Shown: positions 43,822 to 52,609 of the stretch, in pieces | Position numbering within the stretch: the stretch's first letter is position 1 | Layout: each line of letters begins with the position of its first letter | NCBI GenBank assembly: GCA_963823565.1 | Contig: CAWGLR010000001.1 | Coordinates: 620,001 to 684,000, forward strand | Direction: 5' to 3' | DNA from: RHKX01 sp963823565 | GTDB taxonomy: Bacteria > Actinomycetota > Thermoleophilia > Solirubrobacterales > 70-9 | DNA length: 64,000 nucleotides | Translations under genes and position numbers: made by a program | The notes under the pieces: generated by a model | Seen by the model: only the letters and a program-made list of their open reading frames with translations | What the model was told of the DNA's origin: nothing | Database searches by the model: none

Positions 43822-45189
43822 TCAGCCGCGAGCTGAGGCGACAGCGACAGCTGCTCGCTGCTCGCTGCTCGCTGCTCGCTGCTCCCGCGCCCGCTCCCTG
43901 CCCCGCTCGAGCTCCTTCTGGAGCTCCTTCATGTAGATCTCGAAGTCGACCTGGATCGTGTGGCGCTTGGAGGCGACGTAGCGCTTGCGCATGCGCGTCA
44001 GGTGCCGGTCGATGTCGCGCTCCATCTCAGCGCGGGGCGGCAGGGCGAAGCGGCCCTGGACCGAGTCGGCGATGAGGATCCCCTGGCGCTCGGCGATCGG
44101 CATGATCGCGCCGAGGGGCTGGACGAGACCGGGGAAGAAGAGGTTCGGGATCTCCGGGTGGAACATGCTCCGGTAGAGCCGGATCTGGTTGTCCTTGACG
44201 GAGACGAAGCCCTCGTCGAAGAAGGGGAAGCTGATCTTGTAGCCCGTGCAATAGACGACGAGGTCGGCGTGGACCTCGCTGCCGTCGACGAACCTGACGG
44301 TCTCGCCCTCGAGCGAGGCGATGTTCGGCTTCACGGCGATCGCGCCGTGGGCGAGGCGGTCGAGGATCCGGCCGCTGACCGTCGGGTGGGCCTGGCCGAA
44401 CTTGTGGTCGGGCTCGGGCAGGCCGTAGTCGGTCATCTTCCCGACCTGCGTCTGGAGCACCTTCTGCATCAGCGGGAAGCGGATCGCCGGCGGCAGGTGG
44501 CTGGCGGGACTCGGCCGATCCATCGGCTTGCCGCCGAGGTACTTGGGGACGATGTAGGCGCCGCGGCGGGCGGCCAGGACCGTGCTCTTGGCGTGGTAGG
44601 AGGCGTCGACGGCGATGTCCATCGCCGAGTTGCCCATGCCGAGGACGACGACGTCCCTGTCGCGCAGCTGCGCCTCGTCCTTGTAGTAGTGCGAGTGCAT
44701 CTGCTCGCCCGCGAACGTGTCCGACCCGGGGAACGGCGGCTCCGGCCAGCGCGGGTCCCAGTGGTGGCCGTTGGCGACGACGACGGCGTCGTAGCGACGG
44801 GTCTCGCCGTCGCTCGTCCGCACCTCGAAGCCGCCGTCCGCGGCGGGGGCGACGTTCTCGACGCCGGTGTCGAAGCGAATCCGGTCGCGGAAGCCGAAGT
44901 GGTCGACGTAGTCGTCGAAGTAGGCGGCGATGTGGTCGTGGCGAGGGAAGTCGGGGTAGTGCTTCGGCATCGGGAAGTCGGAGAACTCCATCCGCTCCCG
45001 CGACGTGTTGATGTGCAGCGACCGGTACGAGGACGAGACCCCGTTCCTGTTGCCGTACACCCAGTTGCCGCCGACCCGGTCGCCGAGCTCGAAGCAGTCG
45101 AAGTCGATCCCGCGCTCGTGCAGCGCCTTGGCGACCGCGATCCCGGTCGACCCAGCCCCGATGATGCATGCGCGCGTGCCCGGCTCCAC
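43822..45189 (-). CDS. Flavin-containing monooxygenase
   Basis: A 455-residue FAD enzyme. FAD-binding CIIGAGSTGIAVAKALHERG at the start, the FMO signature FAGEQMHSHYYKD (FxGxxxHxxxY type), NADPH-binding VVVLGMGNSAMDIAVDASYH, and LVVYCTGYKISFPFFDE. It inserts oxygen into soft nucleophiles or ketones; either an N/S-oxygenase or a Baeyer-Villiger-like enzyme. GTG 45189 has TAGTCT exactly seven bases upstream. The last 25 residues (EQRAASSEQRAAV) come from five copies of the heptamer GCTGCTC in the DNA and are probably a late addition to the gene. Divergent from the phosphodiesterase gene. Confidence 0.9.
   Translation of the reverse strand: MEPGTRACIIGAGSTGIAVAKALHERGIDFDCFELGDRVGGNWVYGNRNGVSSSYRSLHINTSRERMEFSDFPMPKHYPDFPRHDHIAAYFDDYVDHFGFRDRIRFDTGVENVAPAADGGFEVRTSDGETRRYDAVVVANGHHWDPRWPEPPFPGSDTFAGEQMHSHYYKDEAQLRDRDVVVLGMGNSAMDIAVDASYHAKSTVLAARRGAYIVPKYLGGKPMDRPSPASHLPPAIRFPLMQKVLQTQVGKMTDYGLPEPDHKFGQAHPTVSGRILDRLAHGAIAVKPNIASLEGETVRFVDGSEVHADLVVYCTGYKISFPFFDEGFVSVKDNQIRLYRSMFHPEIPNLFFPGLVQPLGAIMPIAERQGILIADSVQGRFALPPRAEMERDIDRHLTRMRKRYVASKRHTIQVDFEIYMKELQKELERGRERAREQRAASSEQRAAVAVASARG
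43850..43884. repeat. GCTGCTC heptamer repeat, five copies
   Basis: Five perfect copies inside the 3' end of the monooxygenase gene. On the coding strand this is GAGCAGC, identical to the repeat after sahH at 13810. Translation gives a 7-residue period (SSEQRAA). Confidence 0.85.
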
Positions 45190-45196
45190 GGCCCGA

Positions 45197-45202
45197 AGAC
45201 TA
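45197..45202 (-). promoter_or_regulatory. -10 box of the monooxygenase gene
   Basis: TAGTCT on the minus strand, seven bases before GTG 45189. Confidence 0.45.
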
Positions 45203-45234
45203 CGAAACTGGCTGGCTGGCCAGCGGTGACTGGG

Positions 45235-45240
45235 TAGCGT
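45235..45240 (+). promoter_or_regulatory. -10 box of the phosphodiesterase gene
   Basis: TAGCGT, seven bases before ATG 45248. The two back-to-back -10 boxes are 32 bases apart. Confidence 0.45.
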
Positions 45241-45247
45241 CCCGGCG

Positions 45248-45757
45248 ATGGCGATCGCGATCGTCGGCGACACCCACCTGCCGAAGGGGAACCGGCGGAT
45301 GCCCGAGGCAGCGCTCGAGCTGCTCCGCGGCAGCGACCTGATCGCCCACACCGGCGACTTCACCCGGATGGGAACGCTCGAGCTGTTCACCGGGCTCGGG
45401 CCGCCGCTCCTCGCGGTGGCCGGAAACGTCGACGAGCCGGCGATCCACGCGGTGCTGCCGGAGGCGACGACGTTCACGCTCGGCGGCCGGCTGCGGGTCG
45501 GGCTGATCCACGACGCCGGACCCCGCAAGGGCCGGCTGGCGCGGATGCGCCGCCGCTTCCCCGGCGCCGCCGCGGTGCTGTTCGGCCACTCGCACCTGCC
45601 GCTCCACGCGCGCGAGGACGAGGGCGATCCGGCCTCGTTTCAGATCTTCAACCCCGGCAGCCCGACCGAGCGGCGGCGTTCGCCGCGGCACTCGATGGGG
45701 TTGGCGGAGCTGACGCCGGCGGGGACGCTCGGACTCCGCCACGTCTGGCTCGACTGA
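45248..45757 (+). CDS. YfcE/MJ0936-type metallophosphoesterase
   Basis: A 169-residue two-metal phosphodiesterase. Motifs: IVGDTHLP (Asp, His), DLIAHTGDFT (Asp), VAGNVDEP (Asn, Asp), GLIHDAG (His) and FGHSHLP (His), followed by FNPGSPTERR. Small enzymes of this type hydrolyse phosphodiester bonds; natural substrates vary. It is 30 bases upstream of the M1 peptidase gene. Confidence 0.92.
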   Translation: MAIAIVGDTHLPKGNRRMPEAALELLRGSDLIAHTGDFTRMGTLELFTGLGPPLLAVAGNVDEPAIHAVLPEATTFTLGGRLRVGLIHDAGPRKGRLARMRRRFPGAAAVLFGHSHLPLHAREDEGDPASFQIFNPGSPTERRRSPRHSMGLAELTPAGTLGLRHVWLD

Positions 45758-45787
45758 GGCGCCGGCCTCGTCTGCGACCATTCCGCG

Positions 45788-47308
45788 GTGATCCGGAGGC
45801 TGATTCCGCCGGCGGTCCTCGCCGCCATGCTCCTCGCCGCCGCGCCCGCCGCGGCGCAGTCACCGGGGGCGATGAGCCTCGGCGATCCGCTGTTTCCGCA
45901 GATCGGCAACGGCGGCTACGACGTCGCCCATTACGACATCGGGCTCTCGTACGACCCGGCGTCGAATCGGCTGCTGCCCGGCACCGAGACCCGAATCGAG
46001 GCCCGCTCCAGGCAGGCGCTCTCGCGCTTCTCGCTCGACTTCCAGCGCGACCTCGCGATCACGAGCGTCACCGTCGATGGCGTCCCGGCCGCCTTCTCGC
46101 GCCGCAACGCGAAGCCCCGCCTCGCCCGCGACCGGAAGGTCAGCCAGCCGGCGAAGCTGGTGGTCACGCCGGCGGCGCCGATCCCGGAGGGCCGCGACTT
46201 CGCCGTCGCGGTCGCCTACGACGGGGTCCCGAGTGAGATCACCGACATCGACCGCTCGATCGAGGGCTGGGTGCGGGCCTGCTCGGCACCGGGCGAGTGC
46301 GACGGCAGCTTCACGGTCAACGAGCCGATCGGCGCGCAGAGCTGGTTCCCCTGCAACAACTACCCGACCGACAAGGCCACGTTCAGGATCGCGATCCGCG
46401 CCCCGGACGCGTTCACCGCGCTCGGCACCGGCGAGCTGGCCGAGCGGGCGCCCCATCTCGACGGCACGACCACCTGGACCTGGGTCGAGGACGACCCGAC
46501 GGCTACCTACCTGACCACCGGGACCGTCGGCCGCTTCGACTTCCAGGAGGGCTCGATGCTCGAGCGCCTGACCGGCACGACCCTCCCGGTCTACACGGCG
46601 ATCGACCCCGCCGCGCCGGAGGGGACGCAGACCGCGGTCCGGCGCGCCTTCGGCCGGATCCCCGAGATGACGAACTGGACCGCGAGGCGGTACGGCGCCT
46701 ACCCCTTCGACTCGACCGGCGCCGTCGCCGACTGGGTGCCGGCGGTCGGATACGAGCTCGAGAACCAGACCAAGCCCCACTTCGCCGGCGACGGCCAGGG
46801 GCTGGGGGTGCCGGTGCCGATCCTCGAGCACGAGATCGCCCACCAGTGGGCGGGGAACCTCGTCTCGCCGCGGACGTGGCAGCAGATCTGGTTCAACGAG
46901 GGGATGGCGACGTTCACCCAGGTCTTCTGGAACTCGACCGCGAACGACGCCAAGCAGAGCCCGCGCGAGTTCTTCCGCGCGGTGTTCACCTCCAAGCGCA
47001 AGCACTTCCGGCTGGCGCCGGCCGATCTCGGCAGCCCGCACAGGCTGTTCGATCCCTGGGCGGTCTACAACCGGCCCGGCGCGATGTTCGAGGGCTACCG
47101 GCAGATCGTCGGCAGCAGGCGGTTCTTCCGGTTCGTCCGCAAGGTGATGGACGAGCACGACTACGGGACGATCACCGAGCGGCAGGTGATCGTCGCCGCC
47201 AAGGGATCCAGCGGCCTCGGCAAGCGCGATCGCAAGCGGCTCGGCCGCTACTTCCGCCAGTGGCTGCACCGCGAGGGCAGGCCGACGCTCACGCCCCGCG
47301 ACTTCTGA
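45788..47308 (+). CDS. Secreted M1 family metallopeptidase
   Basis: A 506-residue exported zinc peptidase. Signal peptide PPAVLAAMLLAAAPAAAQ. The N-terminal beta domain (YDVAHYDIGLSYDPASNRLL) is followed by the catalytic domain: the exopeptidase motif is GYELEN rather than GAMEN, then HEIAH at 348-352 and the third zinc ligand Glu 371 in NEGMATF (HEXXH-X18-E). IGAQSWFPCNNYPTDKATF is typical. The large C-terminal helical domain of classical aminopeptidase N is absent, so it is the short actinobacterial form. GTG start; a decayed second copy follows. Confidence 0.92.
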   Translation: MIRRLIPPAVLAAMLLAAAPAAAQSPGAMSLGDPLFPQIGNGGYDVAHYDIGLSYDPASNRLLPGTETRIEARSRQALSRFSLDFQRDLAITSVTVDGVPAAFSRRNAKPRLARDRKVSQPAKLVVTPAAPIPEGRDFAVAVAYDGVPSEITDIDRSIEGWVRACSAPGECDGSFTVNEPIGAQSWFPCNNYPTDKATFRIAIRAPDAFTALGTGELAERAPHLDGTTTWTWVEDDPTATYLTTGTVGRFDFQEGSMLERLTGTTLPVYTAIDPAAPEGTQTAVRRAFGRIPEMTNWTARRYGAYPFDSTGAVADWVPAVGYELENQTKPHFAGDGQGLGVPVPILEHEIAHQWAGNLVSPRTWQQIWFNEGMATFTQVFWNSTANDAKQSPREFFRAVFTSKRKHFRLAPADLGSPHRLFDPWAVYNRPGAMFEGYRQIVGSRRFFRFVRKVMDEHDYGTITERQVIVAAKGSSGLGKRDRKRLGRYFRQWLHREGRPTLTPRDF

Positions 47309-47309
47309 G

Positions 47310-47542
47310 TCCTCCAGCAACGAGGGCTGGGCGACTTTCTCGGAGGTCGCGTTCGACGCCGGGGCGCTGGACGAGGCCGGCCTCGAGACGTTCTCCGGCG
47401 GCACCTGCGCGACCCCGGACAGCGAATGGTCCACCCCGCCCGCCGACCTCGGCGGCCCGGAGAACCTGTTCTCGGGCTTCCCGGTCTACGAGCGGCCCAC
47501 TGCGAGTAGCGTTCCGGCTCCCCATCGAGACGAGGAGCTGAG
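47310..47542 (+). pseudogene. Fragment of a second M1 metallopeptidase (tandem duplicate)
   Basis: In another frame directly after the M1 stop, SSNEGWATFSEVAFDAGALD is followed by ADLGGPENLFSGFPVYERP. These align with NEGMATFTQVFWNS and ADLGSPHRLFDPWAVYNRP of the upstream protein, covering the third zinc ligand to the YxRP motif, with the segment between partly replaced. Everything before the Glu ligand and after YERPTA is missing. It is a remnant of a tandem duplicate. Confidence 0.6.
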
Positions 47543-48019
47543 ATGACGAAGAAGGCCGAGTTCAACGCCGAGGAGTGGGAGCTGGTCGTCGAGGGCCCGC
47601 CGATCGCCGGGATGATCGTCGTCGCCTCCGAAGGCGGCGGCACCTTCCGCGAGAGCCTGCAGATCGGCCGCGCCTACCAGGAGGCCCGCCAGGCGCACAT
47701 GGGGCCGGAGCTGATCGAGGAGTTGCTCTCCTCGCCCCCGGAGGTCGACCCGCAGGGCTACTCCGACGCCTCCGATCTGCGCAACAAAGGCCTCCAGCAG
47801 CTCCGTGACGCCGTCGCGGTGCTCGAGGGCAGGGCGGGCGACGACGAGATCGACGCCTACCGCGGCTTCGTCCTCGGGATCGCCGAGCGGGTCGCCCACG
47901 CCCACAAGACGGGCGGGTTCCTCGGCTTCGGCGGGCACGAGGTGAGCGAGAACGAGCGCGTCGCGCTCGAGGACATCCGCGAGGCGATCGGCGCCCACCC
48001 GGTCCCCGGCCCCGAGTAG
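47543..48019 (+). CDS. Conserved actinobacterial protein of unknown function
   Basis: A 158-residue soluble, mostly helical acidic protein: FNAEEWELVVEGPPIAGMIV, GGTFRESLQIGRAYQEARQA, DASDLRNKGLQQLRDAVAVL, EIDAYRGFVLGIAERVAHAH and a Gly-rich GGFLGFGGHEVSENE before the last helix. I recall many close relatives in Actinobacteria with the same layout, sometimes compared with TerB-like helical domains, but no demonstrated role. GACGAGGAG lies before ATG 47543. Confidence 0.7.
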   Translation: MTKKAEFNAEEWELVVEGPPIAGMIVVASEGGGTFRESLQIGRAYQEARQAHMGPELIEELLSSPPEVDPQGYSDASDLRNKGLQQLRDAVAVLEGRAGDDEIDAYRGFVLGIAERVAHAHKTGGFLGFGGHEVSENERVALEDIREAIGAHPVPGPE

Positions 48020-48149
48020 CGGCGGCGGGGGCGAGGGCGGTCGGCCGCTCGGCCTACGACGCGTTCAGCTCGGCGGGCATGACCGGACTCTTCCACAGCG
48101 TCGCGCCCGCTGCAGGCCGGTGGCCGAAACGGCAGCCGGAACGACGAAA

Positions 48150-48187
48150 CCCCCTCCCGGGACCGCCGTCAGGCGGGAAGGAGGGGG
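48150..48187. terminator. Terminator-like hairpin downstream of the PfpI gene
   Basis: CCCCCTCCC pairs with GGG-AA-GGAGGGGG (a 2-base bulge) around a GC-rich loop. It lies 27 bases beyond the PfpI stop, between convergent genes. Confidence 0.5.
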
Positions 48188-48213
48188 CCTGGCCGCCTTG
48201 CGAGGTTCGTTCG

Positions 48214-48795
48214 CTACGAGGCCGTCGCGCCCGCCGGATGGACGTCGTGGACGCCCTCGGCGAACTCCTCGACGATCTTGTCGCAGAACGCCGGCAGGTC
48301 ATCGGGGTTGCGCGAGGAGACGAGCCCCTCATCGACGACGACCTCCTCGTCGACCCAGTTGCCGCCGGCGTTGACGATGTCGGTCCTGACGCTCGGGTAG
48401 GACGTGATCCTGCGGTCGCGGACCAGGTCGGCCTCGACCAGCGTCCAGGGCCCGTGGCAGATCACGCCGACCGGCTTGCCGGTCTCGAAGAAGTCCTGCA
48501 GGAACTTGACCACGGACTCCTCGACCCTCAGCTTGTCGGGGTTGAGCACTCCACCCGGCAGGATCACGCCGTCGTAGTCGTCGACGGACGCGTCGGCGAC
48601 GAGCTTGTCGACCGGGTACGTCCCGGACTTGTTCAGGTCGCCGTTGACCGACTGGATCTCGCCGTCGTCGATGGACAGGAGCTCGGTCTCGGCGCCGGCG
48701 TTCTCGACCGCCTCGCGCGGCTTCACCAGCTCGAGCTCCTCGACGCCCTCGGCGGCGATGATCGCGATCCGCTTGCCGTTCAGATCCTCTGCCAT
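48214..48795 (-). CDS. DJ-1/PfpI family protein (type 1 glutamine amidotransferase-like)
   Basis: A 193-residue protein: RIAIIAAEGVEELELVKPRE at the start, DYDGVILPGGVLNPDKLR, the nucleophile elbow VICHGPWTLVEADLV with the conserved Cys, and VDEGLVSSRNPDDLPAF. This is the PfpI/YhbO branch, associated with stress resistance and reported deglycase or protease activity. GGAGGT is well placed before ATG 48795. Confidence 0.92.
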   Translation of the reverse strand: MAEDLNGKRIAIIAAEGVEELELVKPREAVENAGAETELLSIDDGEIQSVNGDLNKSGTYPVDKLVADASVDDYDGVILPGGVLNPDKLRVEESVVKFLQDFFETGKPVGVICHGPWTLVEADLVRDRRITSYPSVRTDIVNAGGNWVDEEVVVDEGLVSSRNPDDLPAFCDKIVEEFAEGVHDVHPAGATAS

Positions 48796-48863
48796 TTCGC
48801 TACCTCCGTCTCTGATTGCGTCTCCCCACGAGGGTTCCCGCTCACGCCGCCCCTAACCGGTCA

Positions 48864-48869
48864 TATGCT
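48864..48869 (+). promoter_or_regulatory. -10 box of the lipoprotein hydrolase gene
   Basis: TATGCT ends six bases before ATG 48876. Confidence 0.45.
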
Positions 48870-48875
48870 CGGCCG

Positions 48876-50321
48876 ATGCGCCGATTTCGAGGTCGCGGCG
48901 GGATGCTCCTGGCAAGCCTGCTGGCCGCCGCAGCGGCGATCGCCGCCGGCTGCGGCGGAGGGTCCGGCGAGACCACTGCCACCGAGCAGCAGCCGGTCCC
49001 GCGCGCCGACCTCGGCCCGTGCCCGGAGGAGGTCCGGATCCGCGACCTGCGCTGCGGCACGATCGAGGTGCCGAAGTTCCGCTCCGCCCCCGAGGAGGGG
49101 TCCCTCGAGATCGGCTTCGCGGTGCGGCCCCGCTGGGACCGGGCCGTCCCATCGCAGGGCACGATCTTCGCCGTCGAGGGCGGCCCGGGCTACTCGACGA
49201 TCGGAACCGCCAACTCCTACGACCGGCTCTTCGGCGACCTGCTCGACCACCGCGAGCTCGTCCTCATCGACATGCGCGGCACCGGCAGCTCGGGGCCGAT
49301 CCGCTGCCCCGACGTGCAGAGCGGGCAGGCCCCCGCCTGGATCGCGCTGGCGGAGTGCGCGCGGCGGCTCGGCCCGGACTTCGAGGCCTACGCCACCGGC
49401 CCCGCCGCCGAGGACATCGACGACGTCCGCGAGGCGCTCGGGCTTGACCGGATCACCCTCTACGGCGACTCCTACGGGACCTTCCTCGCGCAGTCCTACG
49501 CGTTCCGCCACCCCGACCGGCTCGTGGCGCTCGTGCTCGACGGCGCCTACCCCGTCCGTGGCGAGAGCCCCTGGTACCCGAGCCTGCTGCGCTCGGGCAT
49601 CCGCAACCTCGACGTCGCCTGCGACCGCGCGCCCGGGTGCCCGCCCGGCGCCGGCCGCCGCCTCGAGGCCGCCGCCGAGCTGATGCGGACCCGCGGGATG
49701 CGGGTCGGCGCGCTCGTCGACGCGGTGATCGGCGCCGCCTACTCCCCGCCCGGCAGCTACCTGCGGATCGACCGCGCGGTCCGGGCGATGCTCCGGCGCG
49801 ACTTCGGGCCGTGGCGGCGCCTGACGCTCGCCGAGACCGTCGCCTACCGCAACCCGGCCCGCTACAACCACGCCCAGGAGCTCGCGGTGAGCTGCAACGA
49901 CTACCCGATGATCTGGGACAAGGCCGCGAGCGAGCCCGATCGCCGGCTCCAGCTCGAGCGGGCGATCCGCGGCTACGACGAGGAGGCGTTCGCACCGTTC
50001 ACGCCGCGCGAGGTCGCGATCGGATCCGAGTCGGGCTACCTCGACTGCCTCACCTGGCCGGAGCCGACCGAGCTGCGAGAGCCGCCCGTCCCCGCCGGCG
50101 CCGAGCCGACGGCGGCGCCGGTGCTGGTCGTCAACGGCGAGCTCGACGACATCACCACGCCCCACGAGGGGCGCCTCGTCGCCGAGCAGTTCCCCGACTC
50201 CCGCCGGTTCGTCGGGCACGACGCCGGCCACGTCGACCCCCTCTACGACGCGCAGGGCCCCTCGGCGCGCACGATCCGCCGGTTCCTCAGGGACGTCTAC
50301 TCGGGCCGCTCCCCGCGCTGA
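48876..50321 (+). CDS. Secreted alpha/beta hydrolase lipoprotein (TAP-like, S33 peptidase family)
   Basis: A 481-residue lipoprotein. Basic start MRRFRGRGG, hydrophobic LLASLLAAAAAIA and lipobox AAGC. The hydrolase resembles SlpD/tripeptidyl aminopeptidase-type enzymes: oxyanion region FAVEGGPGYSTIGTANSY, LVLIDMRGTGSSGPI, nucleophile elbow LYGDSYGTFLAQSYAFRHPD, acid in VVNGELDDITTP and His in GHDAGHVDP. Likely removes short peptides or esters outside the cell. Its 3' end overlaps the convergent amidohydrolase gene by 35 bases. Confidence 0.88.
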   Translation: MRRFRGRGGMLLASLLAAAAAIAAGCGGGSGETTATEQQPVPRADLGPCPEEVRIRDLRCGTIEVPKFRSAPEEGSLEIGFAVRPRWDRAVPSQGTIFAVEGGPGYSTIGTANSYDRLFGDLLDHRELVLIDMRGTGSSGPIRCPDVQSGQAPAWIALAECARRLGPDFEAYATGPAAEDIDDVREALGLDRITLYGDSYGTFLAQSYAFRHPDRLVALVLDGAYPVRGESPWYPSLLRSGIRNLDVACDRAPGCPPGAGRRLEAAAELMRTRGMRVGALVDAVIGAAYSPPGSYLRIDRAVRAMLRRDFGPWRRLTLAETVAYRNPARYNHAQELAVSCNDYPMIWDKAASEPDRRLQLERAIRGYDEEAFAPFTPREVAIGSESGYLDCLTWPEPTELREPPVPAGAEPTAAPVLVVNGELDDITTPHEGRLVAEQFPDSRRFVGHDAGHVDPLYDAQGPSARTIRRFLRDVYSGRSPR

Positions 50322-51453
50322 GCGCCGTTCCGGGAGCCGGAGCCGGCGCCCGCGGCGTCCGTGCGATCGTCAGGGCCGCCGCGATCATCGAGACCGACGG
50401 CGGGAAGCGCGCGCCCGGCGGCTCGCCGGCCGCGAGCTCGGCGGAATCGACGAGAAAGGACTCGATCTCGGTCAGCAGCTCGCGGTCGGGGTCCTCGGCC
50501 GCGACGTCGCAGGCGAGCAGCGCGAGCGATGCCAGCTCGACGTGGTCGCCCTCGTAGATCGCCGCGCCCATCGCCGCGGTCAGGTGGGAGACGACGCGCT
50601 GGAGCGCCGGCGACAGCGGCTCGGGCTCCCCCGGCGGCGGGTCGAAGCGGGCCAGCTCCTCGCCGTCGAGCAGCCGCCGCATCTGCTCGCCGGCGATCGA
50701 CCGCAGCGCCTCGGGCCCGACCCCGGCCTGAATCGCGTAGCGCAGGTGGATGACCGCCGAGGTCAGCGGTCGCGCGTAGGGGGCGTCGCTCGCCCAGACG
50801 ATCTGGCCCGCCGGGGCGAGGGTGAAGAGCGCGATCATGTCGCCCGGGCTCCACCATGAGGTGTCGATCAGCAGGTTCGGGTGGTCGGGGAGCTCGCGCC
50901 AGAGCCAGGCGAGGTCGGAGACGGCGGCGTGGGCGAGCACGATCCGCGCCTCGGGGTTTGCGCCGGCGAGCTCGAGGGCGTTGCGCCCGAGCGCGGGGAT
51001 GCCGCGGCCGGCGTGGATCAGCACCGGAGCGCGGTGCTCGCCCGCGAGCGCCACGAGGTCGGCGACCGCGGGCTCATCGAGCCCGAACCGCTCCGCGCGC
51101 GGGTGGAGCTTGATGCCGCGAGCCCCGGCCGCGAAGCACCGCCGGGCCTCGGCGACGGCTCCGGCCCGCGGATCCACGCGGCAATAGGCGACGAGCCGGT
51201 CGGGGTGAGCCGCGGCGGCCGCCATCACCTCGTCGTTGGCGGGCGGGTAGCCCCCGGGCTCGTGCATCGGGAAGACCGCCGCACGGGCGTGGAGCTCGTC
51301 GAGCCCCGCGAGCAGCTCGGGGACGGTCTGCTTGCGGCCGTCGGGGTCGTTCCGGCCGACGTGGGTGTGGGCGTCGAACACGCGAGTGCCGCCGAGCAGC
51401 TCGCCGATCGGCTCCCACCACGGGCGCAGGACCTCGTCGACCGGGTTCGTCAC
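50287..51453 (-). CDS. Amidohydrolase family protein
   Basis: A 388-residue metal-dependent hydrolase. The TIM-barrel amidohydrolase (Amidohydro_2) domain shows FDAHTHVGRND (HxH), GARGIKLHPRAERFG, VLIHAGRGIP, IVLAHAAVSDLAW and IVWASDAPY (Asp). About 100 extra C-terminal residues are helical and end in a Pro/Ala-rich tail. GGAGGAGAG precedes GTG 51453, which overlaps the aminotransferase stop (GTGA). Third gene of an operon with a flavin monooxygenase-like gene and a PLP enzyme, suggesting degradation of a small amino- or thio-compound. Confidence 0.88.
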   Translation of the reverse strand: MTNPVDEVLRPWWEPIGELLGGTRVFDAHTHVGRNDPDGRKQTVPELLAGLDELHARAAVFPMHEPGGYPPANDEVMAAAAAHPDRLVAYCRVDPRAGAVAEARRCFAAGARGIKLHPRAERFGLDEPAVADLVALAGEHRAPVLIHAGRGIPALGRNALELAGANPEARIVLAHAAVSDLAWLWRELPDHPNLLIDTSWWSPGDMIALFTLAPAGQIVWASDAPYARPLTSAVIHLRYAIQAGVGPEALRSIAGEQMRRLLDGEELARFDPPPGEPEPLSPALQRVVSHLTAAMGAAIYEGDHVELASLALLACDVAAEDPDRELLTEIESFLVDSAELAAGEPPGARFPPSVSMIAAALTIARTPRAPAPAPGTALSAGSGPSRRP

Positions 51454-52605
51454 GGCCTCTCCTCCAGGCCTGCGGCGATCCGCGCGACGGCCTCGCCGAC
51501 CAGCTCCGGCGAGGTCCCGACGTTGAGCCGCACGTGCCCCTCGCCGCCGCGGCCGAACTGGAGGCCCGGGCTGACCGCGATCCGGCCGCGCTCGAGCAGC
51601 GCGGGCGCGGGATCGGGACCGAGGCCGCACGCGGTGAGGTCGATCCACGCCAGGTAGCCGGCCCGCGGGGGCGCGTAGACGGCCGCGGGGACCCGCTCGG
51701 CGAGCAGCTCGCCGAGCAGCCTCCGGTTGCCGTCGAGGACCGCGAGCACCTCGTCGAGCCACTCGTCGCCGGCCCGGTAGGCGGCCTCCGCGCCGACCAG
51801 CCCGAGCTGGCCGCAGTGGCGGGCGAAGAACGAGAGGCGCTCGGCTGCCTCGCGGGCGGGGCCGGGGGCGGTGACTATCTGCGCGCAGCCGAGCCCGGCG
51901 AGGTTGAACGCCTTCGACGCCGAAACCAGCGACGATGCCGCGCTCACGAGCCGCAGCCGAGACGGTCGCGAACGGCACGTGCTCGGCGCCGGGGAGGGTG
52001 AGCGGCGCGTGGATCTCGTCGGCCAGGACCCAGCCATCGTGCGCGGCGGCGATCTCGGCGACGCGAGCCAGCTCCTCGCGGGACGGCACGGCCCCGGTCG
52101 GGTTGTGCGGGCTGCAGAGCAGGAGCGCCTTCGCGCCGCGCGCGAACGCGGCCTCGATGCCGTCGAGGTCGAGGTCGCGGCCGTCGCTCAGCGGCACCTC
52201 GACGAGCGCCCGCTCCGCCTCGCGGACGAGGCTGAAGAAGGGGTGGTAGACCGGCGGCGTCACGATCACGCCGGCGCCGGGGTCGGTGATCGCCCGCAGC
52301 AGGTGTGTCATCCCGGCGACGACGTCGTTGCAGGGGATCACCCCCTCCGGCTCGATCTCCCAGGCCATCCGCCGCGAGAGGAAGCCCGCGAGTGCCTCGG
52401 CGAGGCCCGAGGCGCCGGGGTTGGCGTAGCCCGTGTCGTCGCGCTCGATCGCCGCCGCGAGCGCATCCTTGACGGGCGGCGCGAGCGGGAAGTCCATCTC
52501 TGCCACCCAGGCGGGCAGCACGTCGGGCTCGTAGGCCGACCATTTGGCGCTGGTGCGCTCGCGCAGGCGCGCGAGCGAGGTGCCGCTGAGGATCCCCGCC
52601 CGCAC
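51450..52605 (-). pseudogene. patB: PatB/MalY-type PLP aminotransferase (C-S lyase), one frameshift
   Basis: The length of 1156 bases equals 385 codons plus one base. The first frame from GTG 52605 gives LPAWVAEMDFPLAPPVKDAL, IPCNDVVAGMTHLLRAITDP, VIVTPPVYHPFFSLV, LLLCSPHNPTGAVPSREEL and WVLADEIHAPLTLPG. Around 51920 the match moves to a second frame at the PLP lysine motif SASKAFNLAGLGCAQI and continues to a normal C-terminus (GRIAVSPGLQFGRGGEGHVR). One missing base at this point would restore a full enzyme of the cystathionine beta-lyase-like PatB family. True inactivation or a sequencing error cannot be told apart. Confidence 0.85.
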
Positions 52606-52609
52606 CCGG

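Noticed and set aside
43850..43884. CRISPR-like array
   Set aside because: The unit is seven bases with no spacers; it is a simple tandem repeat inside a gene end.
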